Assembly (NCBI GenBank): GCA_019638775.1 | Contig: JAHBTD010000001.1 | Location: forward strand, 558,001 to 622,000 | Reading direction: 5' to 3' | Source of the DNA: Fimbriimonadaceae bacterium | Lineage (GTDB): Bacteria > Armatimonadota > Fimbriimonadia > Fimbriimonadales > Fimbriimonadaceae | DNA length: 64,000 nt | In this document: in pieces, positions 20,101-28,764 of the stretch | Position numbering within the stretch: the stretch's first letter is position 1 | How the letters are laid out: every line of letters starts with the position of its first letter | Position numbers and translations under genes: made by a program | Notes under the pieces: model-generated | Told to the model about the DNA's origin: nothing | The model's database searches: none | Seen by the model: only the letters and a program-made list of their open reading frames with translations

Positions 20101-21218
20101 AACTCACCCGCTGTCGGACCGCCAACCCCACGCGTAAAGGGATGTTCCTTCGCCGAAGGAACGTCCCAAACCTTCAACGGCTCATTCGTCTTTGAGTACT
20201 CTTCGTCGGCATAAGTTGCGACCTTTAAGCCATCGCGGGATTTCCGAATCTCACGAACCGCACCCTTATAGCCAATCAACTTGCGCAAAAGCGTGCCGGA
20301 CTTGCGATCATAGATCGTCATCGTCCCCGTCGGCCCAGCAACCAAAACCTCATCAAAGGACTTGCCTACAAAAATGGCGGCCATCAGGGTGTTCGGCATG
20401 AACCCCTTATTCCCAATAATGTGCTCCCACTCTTGCTGCTTCTCACCCGTGTCCACCGACCACAGGTAAGCCTTGTTATCCAGGCCCGTAACTAAAACTT
20501 GCTTTGAATCGTGCGAGAGCTCAATCCATCCCGAGCCCTCCTGAGGGCCCGCAAACTCCCGAACTGGCTTCCGTCCTACGACTTCCCAAACAATCAGCGA
20601 CGTGCCATTGCAGCAGCTTGCAACGCGCTTGCCATCGTTGGAGATGTTAATGTCACGAACAAACGGCTGCTTATCCTCAGAGGCTTCCCCATGCTTTCCG
20701 AGTAAGGCGATCTTTGAACCGGCTTTCGTCTCTGCCGTCCAAACCTCACCCAACTCGCCGCCGATAACGACAAAGCCGTTATCGCGCGAAATTCGCGCTT
20801 CAGAAAAATACTGGCCAGCCTTAACATCTGCCGACCATTCCGCAATCAGCTTTGCAGAGCGAGAATCCCACAGCCGCACCATGTCGCGGGACCGAGTGAT
20901 GATGCGAGACCCATCCCAAGACATCTCTGCCCGCTGGATTGGGAAGAGCGGATGCCCGCCCAAAACGCCCAACATCCGCATGGACTTGGGCTCCCACAGC
21001 CTCGGAGCAAAACCCCTGTCGTGAGTAATCAGCCGAGTGCCGTCGGGCGACTCCTGAATGTCCTCAAGCCGCTGATCGCTAACGATCGGAACCAGCCGTA
21101 GACGGCTCTCTTCCGACTTCTTCGTTTCGCTTAGCCCGAAAGACGCTGCAAATAATAGGGCCGCCAAACCCCAAGTCATAACGTGGCGGCCGACGTTTGT
21201 AAGGGTTTGACGGCCCAT
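17172..21218 (-). CDS. Secreted beta-propeller/caspase fusion protein
   Basis: The 1348-residue protein has an N-terminal signal segment (MTWGLAALLFAASFGLSE, after a short basic lead). Residues about 45-740 are WD40/PD40-like repeats (SPDGTRLITHD, RMVRLWD-type and SPDSKRLVH motifs), enough for two propellers. A linker with Ig-like character follows. The C-terminal caspase (C14) domain, about 920-1190, has the dyad H1040 in FFAGHGTSA and C1097 in ILDTCHSG. AAGGAG before the ATG supports the start. It sits 27 bases downstream of a second caspase gene, which suggests a shared transcript. Bacterial caspase-propeller fusions are usually thought to sense partners through the propeller. Secretion makes this one an envelope protein. 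Confidence 0.85.
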   Translation of the reverse strand: MGRQTLTNVGRHVMTWGLAALLFAASFGLSETKKSEESRLRLVPIVSDQRLEDIQESPDGTRLITHDRGFAPRLWEPKSMRMLGVLGGHPLFPIQRAEMSWDGSRIITRSRDMVRLWDSRSAKLIAEWSADVKAGQYFSEARISRDNGFVVIGGELGEVWTAETKAGSKIALLGKHGEASEDKQPFVRDINISNDGKRVASCCNGTSLIVWEVVGRKPVREFAGPQEGSGWIELSHDSKQVLVTGLDNKAYLWSVDTGEKQQEWEHIIGNKGFMPNTLMAAIFVGKSFDEVLVAGPTGTMTIYDRKSGTLLRKLIGYKGAVREIRKSRDGLKVATYADEEYSKTNEPLKVWDVPSAKEHPFTRGVGGPTAGEFSPDARYFWVGYEDGSIRRHQLSDGSIHTETIGSVQAFEGFYPLGVSGRFYYSRPSYGRLGVERRFTLFDPQNPTGSVVYQVDGRHLLCSDTGRLALGRAYYKDEDGKDKVTKAIWDVTTDKLVWGFQDSFEGVVWGGKEELLGWTDTEVLHFDMAGPSYVATPFATSSAKMALAWMSQDNRWGVALDSELGLHVFGLNGNAQKYDLGKTDSALREQIAISPDSKRLVHMVGGSYVVVDLESGKALATIPMAKAKYKDEERSLIDQIAFGPDSQTLIVGGYGQFVFIDAVSGKQRFSLSCESSLNGQSIASRISPDGKVFVATDTRSVTLHSMSEGKPVARIDLTDTISSLAYTLDSKRLIISDATEQATIWDATQFVPGNGPESPMTYRKLGSFVVMRDQSWLAMDGNGRYDASDPSNVTGASYVLEWEGGLEPIEVSQLKSLYYEPGLLAKLLGTNDEPLRSVPNLANVRLYPEIKLTPSERNPNRVEVALTERDGGGIGTVHVLINGKEVMKKEGTGFFNVDTSDYAQYFLPAARLVEGRGNLLQVYATNKSGDLTSRAEVVDLGIPKGLQTPDVNLYGLFVGVSDYVGNKRDLKAPASDAEKLGEAVLKTGGRLLPKRVHVTELTTDNENPELRPTRQAILGWFDAIAKKATSSDIIVVFFAGHGTSAIGGQRGYFFLTADADPSEVTASIIGTSTITGDDLQKKLAAIPASKQVIILDTCHSGAAASTLLQSDRSVSSDFARAYESIKDGSGTWLLAGAAADQLSYESNNVEHGMLTYSLLEAINKASSDGLRSASGGDLFVDVERWLSYAAGRVDSLKNEVGISGIQRPEFKRSRSGGSFDIGVTRPEFRGELGLKPPLPVVIMGTFDEDEVDPLGLENAIVGVMRESQAVKLWTDITKHPNVYRIAGTYSRNNDTKVVKLRLVVQKFDSQQSRKNLKTIEIEGLSDRMPELAKLVRERVEETIRELEKK

Positions 21219-21245
21219 ATTGAGTTCTCCTTAGATAAAGTGAGG

Positions 21246-22196
21246 CTAAGCCCCAATCAAGATCGGCTTGCTTGCCCGAGATTTGCTGGACTCAAAGTTC
21301 GGTCCCTGTGTAAAGCCTTCGCGATTCTTGTCCTGCTCCTTGATCTTCTTATTGATATCCTCAAGCACAGCATCAATTGCATCGTACATGTCCTTGACCG
21401 CAATCTTGGGTTCGTCCTCTAGCATGGCAAGTACGAGAAGCGTGAACAGCCCGTGGGGCTGGATGTCCTTCATCCCAGAGACGTCCGAGCTCGGCTTTGT
21501 CTCTTGGCTTGCGAACAGAAACGCGGCTTCACCCATCGGAGCTTGCCCACGATTGATCTGCTTCGGTCGGACCGAAACCAGGCTCGATCGAACGCTCTCC
21601 ATCGCTCCCGCACTCTTGGGTGTGACGGTTCCCATGGTTTTCCATCTTTCCTGAATCGCACCGTCAACCTTTCGAGACATCCCACCGCTAAAGCAGCTGT
21701 CGAAGTAGAACGTCGTATTCACGCCATTCACGTTGAGAAGGTTGGCAAGCTCACCAAAGAAATTCCCCGGAATAAGCTGCATATCCGCAAGAACGATAAC
21801 TTCCTGAATACCATCGGCCTCTTTGTCATCCTTCACCTGCGCACCGTGACCGGAGTAAACAAAAACGACCTGGTCGCCAGCCTTGGCATTTGCCGCAAGC
21901 CACTTGATTCCGTCTAAAAACTTCTCAAGGCTGGCCTCTTTGTCATAAAGCGATTTGATGTTCTTATCCTTAACCCCGAACTTCTTGATGAAAACATCCT
22001 TCAATGCTTTGGCGTCGTTGACGCACCCTTTCAGGTCGTTGTCGACGGGGGTACCATCTTCACGCTTCACTTCCGGATAGTCGTTGATACCAATGCAAAA
22101 CGCATAAGTCTCGGCATAAGCCGCAACAGAAATAATGCCGAGAGCGGCAATAGCGACGAGTCTTTTAATTGCGATAGCGTATGAACCAAACTTCAT
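21246..22196 (-). CDS. Secreted metacaspase-like protease (C14)
   Basis: The 316-residue protein has a signal peptide (about residues 1-29, LVAIAALGIISVAAYAE). The caspase domain begins at YAFCIGINDYPEV and carries the dyad H117 in VYSGHGAQV and C168 in YFDSCFSGG, the D-x-C spacing typical of metacaspases and orthocaspases. These enzymes usually cleave after Arg or Lys. It is the first gene of a probable two-gene unit with the propeller/caspase fusion. Confidence 0.87.
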   Translation of the reverse strand: MKFGSYAIAIKRLVAIAALGIISVAAYAETYAFCIGINDYPEVKREDGTPVDNDLKGCVNDAKALKDVFIKKFGVKDKNIKSLYDKEASLEKFLDGIKWLAANAKAGDQVVFVYSGHGAQVKDDKEADGIQEVIVLADMQLIPGNFFGELANLLNVNGVNTTFYFDSCFSGGMSRKVDGAIQERWKTMGTVTPKSAGAMESVRSSLVSVRPKQINRGQAPMGEAAFLFASQETKPSSDVSGMKDIQPHGLFTLLVLAMLEDEPKIAVKDMYDAIDAVLEDINKKIKEQDKNREGFTQGPNFESSKSRASKPILIGA

Positions 22197-22349
22197 GTTG
22201 ATCTCCGGGAGAACCTGACGGGCGGCCTTCCAGCCGGTTACAGATTATGGTCCGACGGTCCCAAAAGGATACAACAAGAAAGGAAAAGTCGCGCAAACCG
22301 AAGCGAGCCAGGGAGACAGACTCCATGCCACCTCCCCAACATCCACACA

Positions 22350-22856
22350 CTACATTTGTGGCGTATGCCACTCCATGTCGCCATAAATGGTCTGGATATA
22401 GTCCATTTGTGACGCATGGTTATTCATGTGCAGCCCCGGCAAGAACATAAAGAACTGAATGGGCGCTGTCATCATCGGAAGCTCAGCCATCCCAAAAACG
22501 CGCTCGTCCGAGAGATCGTTAAGGGCATCCATGACCTCCTGAGTCGAGGCTTCGACTTCGCGAACTGCCTGTTCGCGAGAGACGATCGTCGCCTCAAAAT
22601 CTCGAGTGGCCTGATTGATCTCTTCCCAGGTGGTTTGCTCCACCTTATCGCGAAGAATCCCCGCAAAGGCGCGATTGGACCAAGCGACGTGACCCGCCAA
22701 TTGAAGCGGGGCCCGCGCTGTTTCAGCGGGAGTCCAAGTCAGTCTGTCATCCGGCGTTCCGGCAAGGGTCGCCAAGAAAAATCCTTTGCCCATTTGAGCG
22801 TTTTGTTGAGCCTGCGCTACCATTTGGCGGGCGGGCGATAGTGTTTCTGCTTGCAT
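22350..22856 (-). CDS. DinB family protein
   Basis: The 168-residue DinB-like four-helix protein (AQQNAQMGKGFFLATLAG...HVAWSNRAFAG...HMNNHASQMDY) has His residues placed as in metal-binding family members. The ATG at 22856 is preferred because GGAGGAG lies six bases upstream. It is the last gene of a three-gene operon arsR - SRPBCC - dinB, with an 18-base gap. Its role is unknown, perhaps stress-related. Confidence 0.8.
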   Translation of the reverse strand: MQAETLSPARQMVAQAQQNAQMGKGFFLATLAGTPDDRLTWTPAETARAPLQLAGHVAWSNRAFAGILRDKVEQTTWEEINQATRDFEATIVSREQAVREVEASTQEVMDALNDLSDERVFGMAELPMMTAPIQFFMFLPGLHMNNHASQMDYIQTIYGDMEWHTPQM

Positions 22857-22874
22857 AAATTTCTCCTCCAATTT

Positions 22875-23330
22875 TTACTTCTGAACAAAGCTTGTTAGGC
22901 GAGCCAAGCAACCAGCCCAACCCTGGCCATGCTTGTCTCTCGACTCCTCTGTCGAAAACTTGCTGTGGGTCAGCCTAAGAAGTGTGCCTTCACCCTTGGG
23001 CTCAAACTCCACGCACACAAAAGTCTCTTCCGAGTCAGGCGCGTCGTGAGTCCAACGCCAAGAGAATTCAAGCTTCTTGTTCACAACGACGTCGCGGTAA
23101 ACCCCAGACATAATAAAAACGTCGCCATCCGGATGAGTCATTTCCACGGTCAGCTTGCCACCCGCCCGAAGGTCCAAATCACGGATTACCGTTTTCATCT
23201 CTTCAGTCGGTGCCATCCACTGCTGAAAGAGATCCTTCTCGGTCCAAGCGCGAAAAACCGTCTCCGGCTTCGCCTTGATCTCTTGCGTCAGTTCAAGCTG
23301 GTGTGTATTCAAATTCACTGTTTCCTGCAT
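22875..23330 (-). CDS. SRPBCC/AHSA1 domain protein
   Basis: The 151-residue START-like fold protein of the AHSA1/SRPBCC type reads PETVFRAWTEKDLFQQWMAP...DLRAGGKLTVEM...GVYRDVV...LRLTHSKFSTEE...GWAGCLARLTSFV. Small-ligand binding is expected. The ATG at 23330 overlaps the arsR stop codon (TAATG) and has GGAGGAG five bases upstream inside arsR, so translation is coupled. An ArsR-SRPBCC pair is a common bacterial arrangement. Confidence 0.88.
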   Translation of the reverse strand: MQETVNLNTHQLELTQEIKAKPETVFRAWTEKDLFQQWMAPTEEMKTVIRDLDLRAGGKLTVEMTHPDGDVFIMSGVYRDVVVNKKLEFSWRWTHDAPDSEETFVCVEFEPKGEGTLLRLTHSKFSTEESRDKHGQGWAGCLARLTSFVQK

Positions 23331-23665
23331 TACTTCTCCTCCAACTTTTCGGCAAGCGCCGCCAAGGCGTCCAATCGTGGAATCCAAAACGCTCGCGACC
23401 TACTCAGCCACTGCGCCGCATCCTCCATAGCTGAAGGCTCAAAACGGCAATACCGAGTCCGTCCCCGCTTCTCCGTAACCACAAGTCCGCTGGATTCAAG
23501 CACCCGAAGATGCTTCACTACTGCCGGCATCGAAATGCTAAGCGGCTTGGCCAGTTGACCGACGGTCATCTCTGCATCGCCCAATTGAGATATCAATTGA
23601 CGCCGAGTTTCGTCTGAAAGCGCTTGAAAAACACGATCAAGTCGCTCTGCTGAACACTTAACCAT
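23330..23665 (-). CDS. ArsR family transcriptional regulator
   Basis: The 111-residue winged helix-turn-helix protein contains QALSDETRRQLISQLG, a recognition-helix region (MTVGQLAKPLSISMPAVVKHL) and the wing LVVTEKRGRTRYCRFEP. There is no obvious Cys metal site, so it is not necessarily metal responsive. It heads the operon with the SRPBCC and DinB genes and probably represses that operon. Confidence 0.88.
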   Translation of the reverse strand: MVKCSAERLDRVFQALSDETRRQLISQLGDAEMTVGQLAKPLSISMPAVVKHLRVLESSGLVVTEKRGRTRYCRFEPSAMEDAAQWLSRSRAFWIPRLDALAALAEKLEEK

Positions 23666-23820
23666 TTGGTTCAGTATTCACTATTTCTCATAAGAATGCA
23701 AGGTGTTTTGATTTTTCGTCGTACAGCTCACACATTCCCGTTCCTCAGCGCAAGAATCTCAACCGAAGCCTCCTAGAGGTTTCGGTTTCAAGGTCGAATC
23801 GAACATGATGTAGTCATAAA

Positions 23821-25557
23821 GTGAGACCAGAACTCCTCTACGCTCTCGGAACGCTTTCCTACTGGCTGGGTTGGTTGCTCGCCCTTCGTGGCCTATACCT
23901 GCTGACAAAACTGTGGAGCAAAGTAAAAGCATCCCCCTCCCAAGCCCACATGCGCGGTCTCCTTATCAGCGGAGCATTCTCTGCCGTCGCGTTCGCCATC
24001 GCCTACAGTATGCCGATGGAACTTGGCAGACCCCGCGAGCCCGGCCTCCACATCCCCATCGTCTGGTTCGTCATGCCCTGGACCGCGTGGATGGTGGCGC
24101 TCTGTACCGTGATGGCTGTGATCGGGATCGGGCAGACGATCCTGGCTCTGAATTCGGAGGAACGACGGGGCAGAATCAAATCCAGCGCCGTCTGGGCAAT
24201 CTTCGGAATGATCTTTCTGTGGTTCTACAGCCGGTCGGAGATTCCAATCGAAGTCTTGCGCGGCACCGTTTCAACCAGCCCTGCAATCATTGTTGGCTTT
24301 GTCGTCCTCGCCTTCGCCACGATGGCCGCAATGGCGCTAACGGCAAACGCCGTTACGGGAAGGCGCAAATCAAAAGCCGTCGCAACCCATCTGGCGCTGC
24401 TCGCCGGTTCCATCGTCTTTGGGCTCCCATTCGCCTGGCTGCTCGTCACCAGCTTCAAAGAAGACCGCGACATGGCCTCACCAGAGGGGCTCGTTTGGGT
24501 ACCCCAAGTATCCCAAACCGTCGAGTACATGGATGAAGAGAATCCCTTGATCGAAGCTCAACTTGAAGACAAGACCGTTTACGGGTACATCATCGAAACC
24601 TATGCCGATGGTAGCTGCAAAATCGAAGTAGACCGTCCCGGCGTCCTGCGCGGAAGAACCACCGTCGCTCACGCCCCCCTGAAGATGGTCCCCAAACAAA
24701 TCCCTCTTGTTGTCTTCGACCAAGAAGGAACAGAGACCATCGGCAAGGTCATCAAAGACAATCCCGACGGCACTCGAACAATCGTCATCACCTCACCGCC
24801 AAGCATGGCGGGGCAAACGGTCAGCAGAATCCAAACGGAAGTCGAACCCTTTCGCAAGATTGGCCTCCGCCTGCAGAACTACTCAGACGCACTGGACTTC
24901 CTTCCCCTCGAAACCAACCGAGGTCTCGTATACGTCAAGAACACGCTCATCCTCGTCATCTTCAGCGTCCTCGGAACCCTGCTCTCCTCTTCCATCGTCG
25001 CCTATGCCTTCGCCCGGCTCAAGTTCCCCGGAAAGAACTTCCTCTTCGCTCTGCTTCTGAGCACGATGATGCTCCCCGCCGCCGTCACACTCCTCCCCCA
25101 ATTCCTCATCTTCCGTTCATTGGGCTGGATTGACACGCTGTACCCGCTGTGGGTGCCCGCCTTTTTCGGCAGTGCGTTCAATATCTTCCTTCTTCGACAA
25201 TTCTTCATGGGCATTCCCACCGAGCTCGAAGACGCCGCCAAAATCGACGGTTGCAGCTATCTCAAGAGCTTTTGGAGAGTGATGCTCCCCCAAATCAAGC
25301 CTGCCCTTGCCGTTATCGCCATCTGGACGTTCATGGGTGCGTGGAACAACTTCATGGGGCCGCTCGTGTACATCAACTCCCCCGAAAAGATGCCCATCGC
25401 CTACGCTATCCAACTTTTCCAGGGCGACCGCAGCGGCGAGCCGGGACTTCTCATGGCCTTCGCCGCAATGGGGATGCTCCCCGTACTCGCGCTATTCTTC
25501 GGCGCACAGAAGTATTTTATCGAGGGCGTCACCCTCAGCGGACTCGGCGGACGTTAG
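23821..25557 (+). CDS. Carbohydrate ABC transporter permease (MalG-like) with large insert
   Basis: The 578-residue permease starts at GTG; typical MalG-type permeases are near 280 residues. An extra N-terminal membrane region with about four or five segments precedes the usual first helix (about residues 190-212). After TSFKEDRDM there is a hydrophilic insert of roughly 130 residues with repeated beta-like pieces (YIIETYADGSCKIEVD, VIKDNPDGTRTIVIT). The standard core follows, with the EAA loop EDAAKIDGCSYLKSFWRVML. No binding protein, second permease or ATPase is adjacent. It likely contributes to sugar uptake; partners must be elsewhere. Confidence 0.85.
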   Translation: MRPELLYALGTLSYWLGWLLALRGLYLLTKLWSKVKASPSQAHMRGLLISGAFSAVAFAIAYSMPMELGRPREPGLHIPIVWFVMPWTAWMVALCTVMAVIGIGQTILALNSEERRGRIKSSAVWAIFGMIFLWFYSRSEIPIEVLRGTVSTSPAIIVGFVVLAFATMAAMALTANAVTGRRKSKAVATHLALLAGSIVFGLPFAWLLVTSFKEDRDMASPEGLVWVPQVSQTVEYMDEENPLIEAQLEDKTVYGYIIETYADGSCKIEVDRPGVLRGRTTVAHAPLKMVPKQIPLVVFDQEGTETIGKVIKDNPDGTRTIVITSPPSMAGQTVSRIQTEVEPFRKIGLRLQNYSDALDFLPLETNRGLVYVKNTLILVIFSVLGTLLSSSIVAYAFARLKFPGKNFLFALLLSTMMLPAAVTLLPQFLIFRSLGWIDTLYPLWVPAFFGSAFNIFLLRQFFMGIPTELEDAAKIDGCSYLKSFWRVMLPQIKPALAVIAIWTFMGAWNNFMGPLVYINSPEKMPIAYAIQLFQGDRSGEPGLLMAFAAMGMLPVLALFFGAQKYFIEGVTLSGLGGR

Positions 25558-25614
25558 CGCGAAACGCCTACTCGCCTTGCGCGATGAACCCGGAAAGGTC
25601 TAACCTCTTGGCGC

Positions 25615-26484
25615 ATGTTCAAGCGCTTGATGCAACAGGTAGACCGGATGCTCGGCCGGGGAGTAATCGACGAGCAACTCTACGAGGAGCTCGAAGAGGC
25701 CCTACTCCAAACGGACGCCAGCGTCACCGTCACCCACCAAATCCTCGCCGAACTGCGCCGCGCCGTCCGAGAGGAAAAGATCACCGAACCGGGCGACATG
25801 AAGGCTCGTCTGCAAAAGGCCATTGCGGATCGCTTCCGTCACGAAGCCGCAGGAGTTGAAGTCAACGACGTTCCGCCCACCGTCTATCTCTTCGTTGGCG
25901 TCAATGGCGTTGGCAAAACCACCACAATCGCCAAGCTGGCCTACCTCCTAAAGCGCAAGGGCTTCTCCGTCCTGATGGCTGCCGGCGACACCTTCCGAGC
26001 CGCCGCCATCGAACAGATTGACATCTGGGCTCAACGCATCGGCGTCGAGATCGTCAAGAGTCAGCCCGGCTCTGACTCGGCATCGGTCATCTTCGACGCC
26101 ATCACCGCTGCAAAGGCAAGAGGCATCGACTTCGTTTTGTGCGACACTGCCGGTCGCCAACACAGCAAGGGCAACCTCATGGCCGAGCTTGGCAAAGTCG
26201 CCAAAGTCGCAGAAAAGGGCCTCGGACGCAAACCCGACGAAATCCTCCTCATCCTCGACGCCAACACCGGCCAAAACGCCATCCGCCAAGCCGAAGAGTT
26301 CGTAAAACATGCCGGGGTCACCGGCTTAGTGCTCACCAAACTCGACGGAACCTCTCGCGGCGGAGCCATGCTCGGCGTCTACGAACAGTTCCGATTGCCC
26401 ATCAAATTCATCGGGGTCGGCGAGAAAATGGAAGACCTCAAGGACTTCAAACCCGACCAGTTCGCTGCCCAACTCTTTGAATGA
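25615..26484 (+). CDS. ftsY: Signal recognition particle receptor FtsY
   Basis: The 289-residue SRP-type GTPase has an N domain from about residues 1-90 and then the G domain: GVNGVGKTTTIAKLA (P-loop), DTFRAAA, DTAGRQHSKGNLM and TKLDGTSRGGA. The C terminus GVGEKMEDLKDF is typical of FtsY rather than Ffh, as no M domain follows. It docks SRP-bound ribosomes at the membrane. The acidic N-terminal A domain is missing, as in many bacteria. Confidence 0.94.
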   Translation: MFKRLMQQVDRMLGRGVIDEQLYEELEEALLQTDASVTVTHQILAELRRAVREEKITEPGDMKARLQKAIADRFRHEAAGVEVNDVPPTVYLFVGVNGVGKTTTIAKLAYLLKRKGFSVLMAAGDTFRAAAIEQIDIWAQRIGVEIVKSQPGSDSASVIFDAITAAKARGIDFVLCDTAGRQHSKGNLMAELGKVAKVAEKGLGRKPDEILLILDANTGQNAIRQAEEFVKHAGVTGLVLTKLDGTSRGGAMLGVYEQFRLPIKFIGVGEKMEDLKDFKPDQFAAQLFE

Positions 26485-26500
26485 TCCACCAACCACCCCA

Positions 26501-26533
26501 CGCCTAACGCCTAACGCCTAACGCCTAACGCCT
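26501..26533. repeat. 7-bp tandem array (CGCCTAA)
   Basis: Four perfect units of CGCCTAA plus a fifth imperfect one lie 17 bases after the ftsY stop codon. Confidence 0.9.
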
Positions 26534-26540
26534 TTCCTTT

Positions 26541-26720
26541 TCCAATTCATCATTCATCGTTCATAACTCATCGTTATCCCCACCCCCCCCCTCTGCGTAC
26601 TTAGCCCCTCTGCGCCCTTTGCGTGAAATCCCGGGAAATGGATCGCGCTCTTTGTTCCAGACACAGACGCAATGCCCACAACTTGCGGTTTCACTTTTCC
26701 CAATTCATCATTCATCGTTC
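26541..26720. repeat. Intergenic repeats before the M29 aminopeptidase
   Basis: A CAATTCATCATTCATCGTTC word occurs at about 26542 and again at about 26701. Between them, 26594-26630 carries one copy of the CTGCGTACTT...CTTTGCGTGAAATC element that is tandemly repeated at 29.8-30.0 kb. The rest of the 26485-26773 gap shows no gene. Confidence 0.75.
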
Positions 26721-26773
26721 CTACTTCATCTCTTCCCCTCCCACCGCCCCAAATAAAGTAACCTAACTCCACC

Positions 26774-27895
26774 ATGCTCGACCCCCGAATCACCAAGCTC
26801 GCTGAAGTCTTGGCAGGCCACTCAACCAAGCTCGGCCCCGACGACAAAGTCCTTATCCACGCCTTCGACATCCCCGAAGAAGCCGTCGCCGAAATGGTCC
26901 GCGTCTGCCAGAGCAAGGGCGCCCAAGTCGCCGTCCGACTCGAAAGCAACCTCGTCCGCCGACAACTGCTTCTCGGCATGACCGAGGAAAACACAAAAAC
27001 GATCGCCAGCGTCGAGAAGTACGAAATGGAGCAGATGACCGCCTACATCTCTCTGCGCGGAACCCACAACGTCACCGAACATAGCGACGTACCCAGCGCA
27101 ACCATGACGATGTGGCAGAAATTCTACGCAATCCCCGTGGTCTTTGAAGTCCGAGTTCCGAACACGAAGTGGGTTGCTCTACGCTGGCCCACCCCAGGCA
27201 TGGCCCAACAAGCTGGAATCTCAACTGCCGCATTTGAAGAGTTCTTCTTCCGGGTCTGCACCCTCGACTACGCAAAGATGTCCAGAGCCTGCGCCCCCTT
27301 GGAGGACCTGATGAACAAAACCGACATGGTCCAGATCAAGAGCCCCGGCACCGACCTCACCTTCAGCATCAAAGACATCGGAGCCGTTGCCTGCACCGGA
27401 GAAGCAAACATCCCCGACGGCGAATGCTTCTCCTGCCCCGTCAAGGACTCGATGAACGGGACTATCCAGTACAACACCGCGTCGCTCTATCAAGGCACCA
27501 AGTTTGAAAACATCCGCTACGAGGTGAAAAACGGACGCATCGAAGTCGCCGAAGCAGGAGCCCTCACAAACAAGCTAAACGAGATCCTCGACACCGACGA
27601 GGGCGCACGTTACTTCGGAGAATGGGCCATCGGGTTCAACCCTTACATCCTCCACCCCATGCTCGACACTCTGTTCGACGAGAAGATCGCTGGATCATTC
27701 CATCTCACGCCCGGCAACGCCTACCCGCCCCCGGGCGGCAACGGCAACAAGTCGGCGATTCACTGGGATACCGTGCTCATCCAAAGACCCGAATACGGCG
27801 GTGGCGAGATCTGGTTCGATGGACGGCTGATCCGCAAAGATGGGCTCTTCGTGATTCCCGAACTAGAGGCGCTTAACCCAGATCAGCTGGGTTAA
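26774..27895 (+). CDS. M29 family aminopeptidase
   Basis: The 373-residue cytoplasmic metallopeptidase matches the thermophilic aminopeptidase T / AmpS family (M29). Landmarks are the N-terminal VLIHAFDIPEEAV, the metal-site region GECFSCPVKDSMNGTIQY, EWAIGFNPYI and the C-terminal GNGNKSAIHWDTVL with conserved His and Asp. These enzymes bind two divalent metals and release N-terminal residues with broad specificity. The ATG lies downstream of the repeat-rich gap and the gene is monocistronic. Confidence 0.9.
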   Translation: MLDPRITKLAEVLAGHSTKLGPDDKVLIHAFDIPEEAVAEMVRVCQSKGAQVAVRLESNLVRRQLLLGMTEENTKTIASVEKYEMEQMTAYISLRGTHNVTEHSDVPSATMTMWQKFYAIPVVFEVRVPNTKWVALRWPTPGMAQQAGISTAAFEEFFFRVCTLDYAKMSRACAPLEDLMNKTDMVQIKSPGTDLTFSIKDIGAVACTGEANIPDGECFSCPVKDSMNGTIQYNTASLYQGTKFENIRYEVKNGRIEVAEAGALTNKLNEILDTDEGARYFGEWAIGFNPYILHPMLDTLFDEKIAGSFHLTPGNAYPPPGGNGNKSAIHWDTVLIQRPEYGGGEIWFDGRLIRKDGLFVIPELEALNPDQLG

Positions 27896-28032
27896 GGCCT
27901 ATTTTATCAAGACCAAGCAACGCAACAGTCGGCGATCCGGTTTACAATGCCATACGGCAATCAACAGCGCCGCACCTCGGCGTAGGTGCATAATGCCATA
28001 CCGAACTTAACCGCCCAGAGCAACGTGCAAAG

Positions 28033-28758
28033 ATGCTTGACTTCATCCAAAACATTCCGGAAGAGCTGAAAGACGTTGTGAAGATGTACGGTTTCTGGAC
28101 CTACGGCATCCTCTTCCTCATCGTCTTTGCCGAAACCGGACTCGTGATAGCGCCATTTCTGCCCGGTGACTCTCTCATCTTCGCCGCCGGTGTGGTCGCC
28201 GCAAATCAAGAAGTCGACATCAGCGTGGTGATGCTCTGGGTGATCTTTATCACTGCTGCATTCTGCGGCGACAATGTCAATTACACGATCGGGCGCTACT
28301 TCGGTCCCCGGCTCTTCAAGCACGAGCACGCAAAGATTTTCAAACCGTCAAACCTCCAAAAAACTCGCGAGTTCATGGAGAAGCACGGACGTTGGGCTAT
28401 TCTCGTCGCCCGCTTTGTGCCATTTATGAGAACGTATGTGCCGTTCACCGCTGGCCTCAGCCGGATGAACTACCGCAACTACATCAGCTACAGCGTTTCA
28501 AGCGCGATCATCTGGGTCACCGTTTGCCTATTCCCAGGCTACTTCCTCGGAAAAATCCCATTCGTGCGTGAAAACTTCGAAGTCGCAATCTACGTGATCA
28601 TTGGATTTGCCGTTGGACCGATCCTCATCCACGCGCTCATTACCATCCTTAAGCGCAAGAAAGCCGCAAAGCTCGCCCAAAAGCAATCGACCGTGACTCC
28701 CAGCGAAGAGCCAAGCAAAGCCGAAGCGCTTTCAGTCGACTCAGTTTCTGGCGAGTAA
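28033..28758 (+). CDS. DedA family membrane protein
   Basis: The 241-residue polytopic membrane protein of the DedA/VTT family contains FLPGDSLIFAAGVVAA, the GDNVNYTIGRYFGP loop and the signature FVPFMRTYVPFTAGLSRMNY with its conserved Arg and Pro. Family members act as undecaprenyl-phosphate or phospholipid flippases or support proton-dependent envelope homeostasis. A charged cytoplasmic tail (KRKKAAKLAQK...) ends the protein. It converges with the epimerase gene six bases away. Confidence 0.92.
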   Translation: MLDFIQNIPEELKDVVKMYGFWTYGILFLIVFAETGLVIAPFLPGDSLIFAAGVVAANQEVDISVVMLWVIFITAAFCGDNVNYTIGRYFGPRLFKHEHAKIFKPSNLQKTREFMEKHGRWAILVARFVPFMRTYVPFTAGLSRMNYRNYISYSVSSAIIWVTVCLFPGYFLGKIPFVRENFEVAIYVIIGFAVGPILIHALITILKRKKAAKLAQKQSTVTPSEEPSKAEALSVDSVSGE

Positions 28759-28764
28759 ACGGCT

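Noticed and set aside
17172-22196. Caspase pair as a cytoplasmic antiphage (gasdermin or CRISPR-linked) system
   Set aside because: Both proteins begin with signal peptides, and no gasdermin-like or nucleic-acid-sensing gene is adjacent.
22350-22871. Longer DinB start at 22871
   Set aside because: It would consume the GGAGGAG ribosome site of ATG 22856 as codons.
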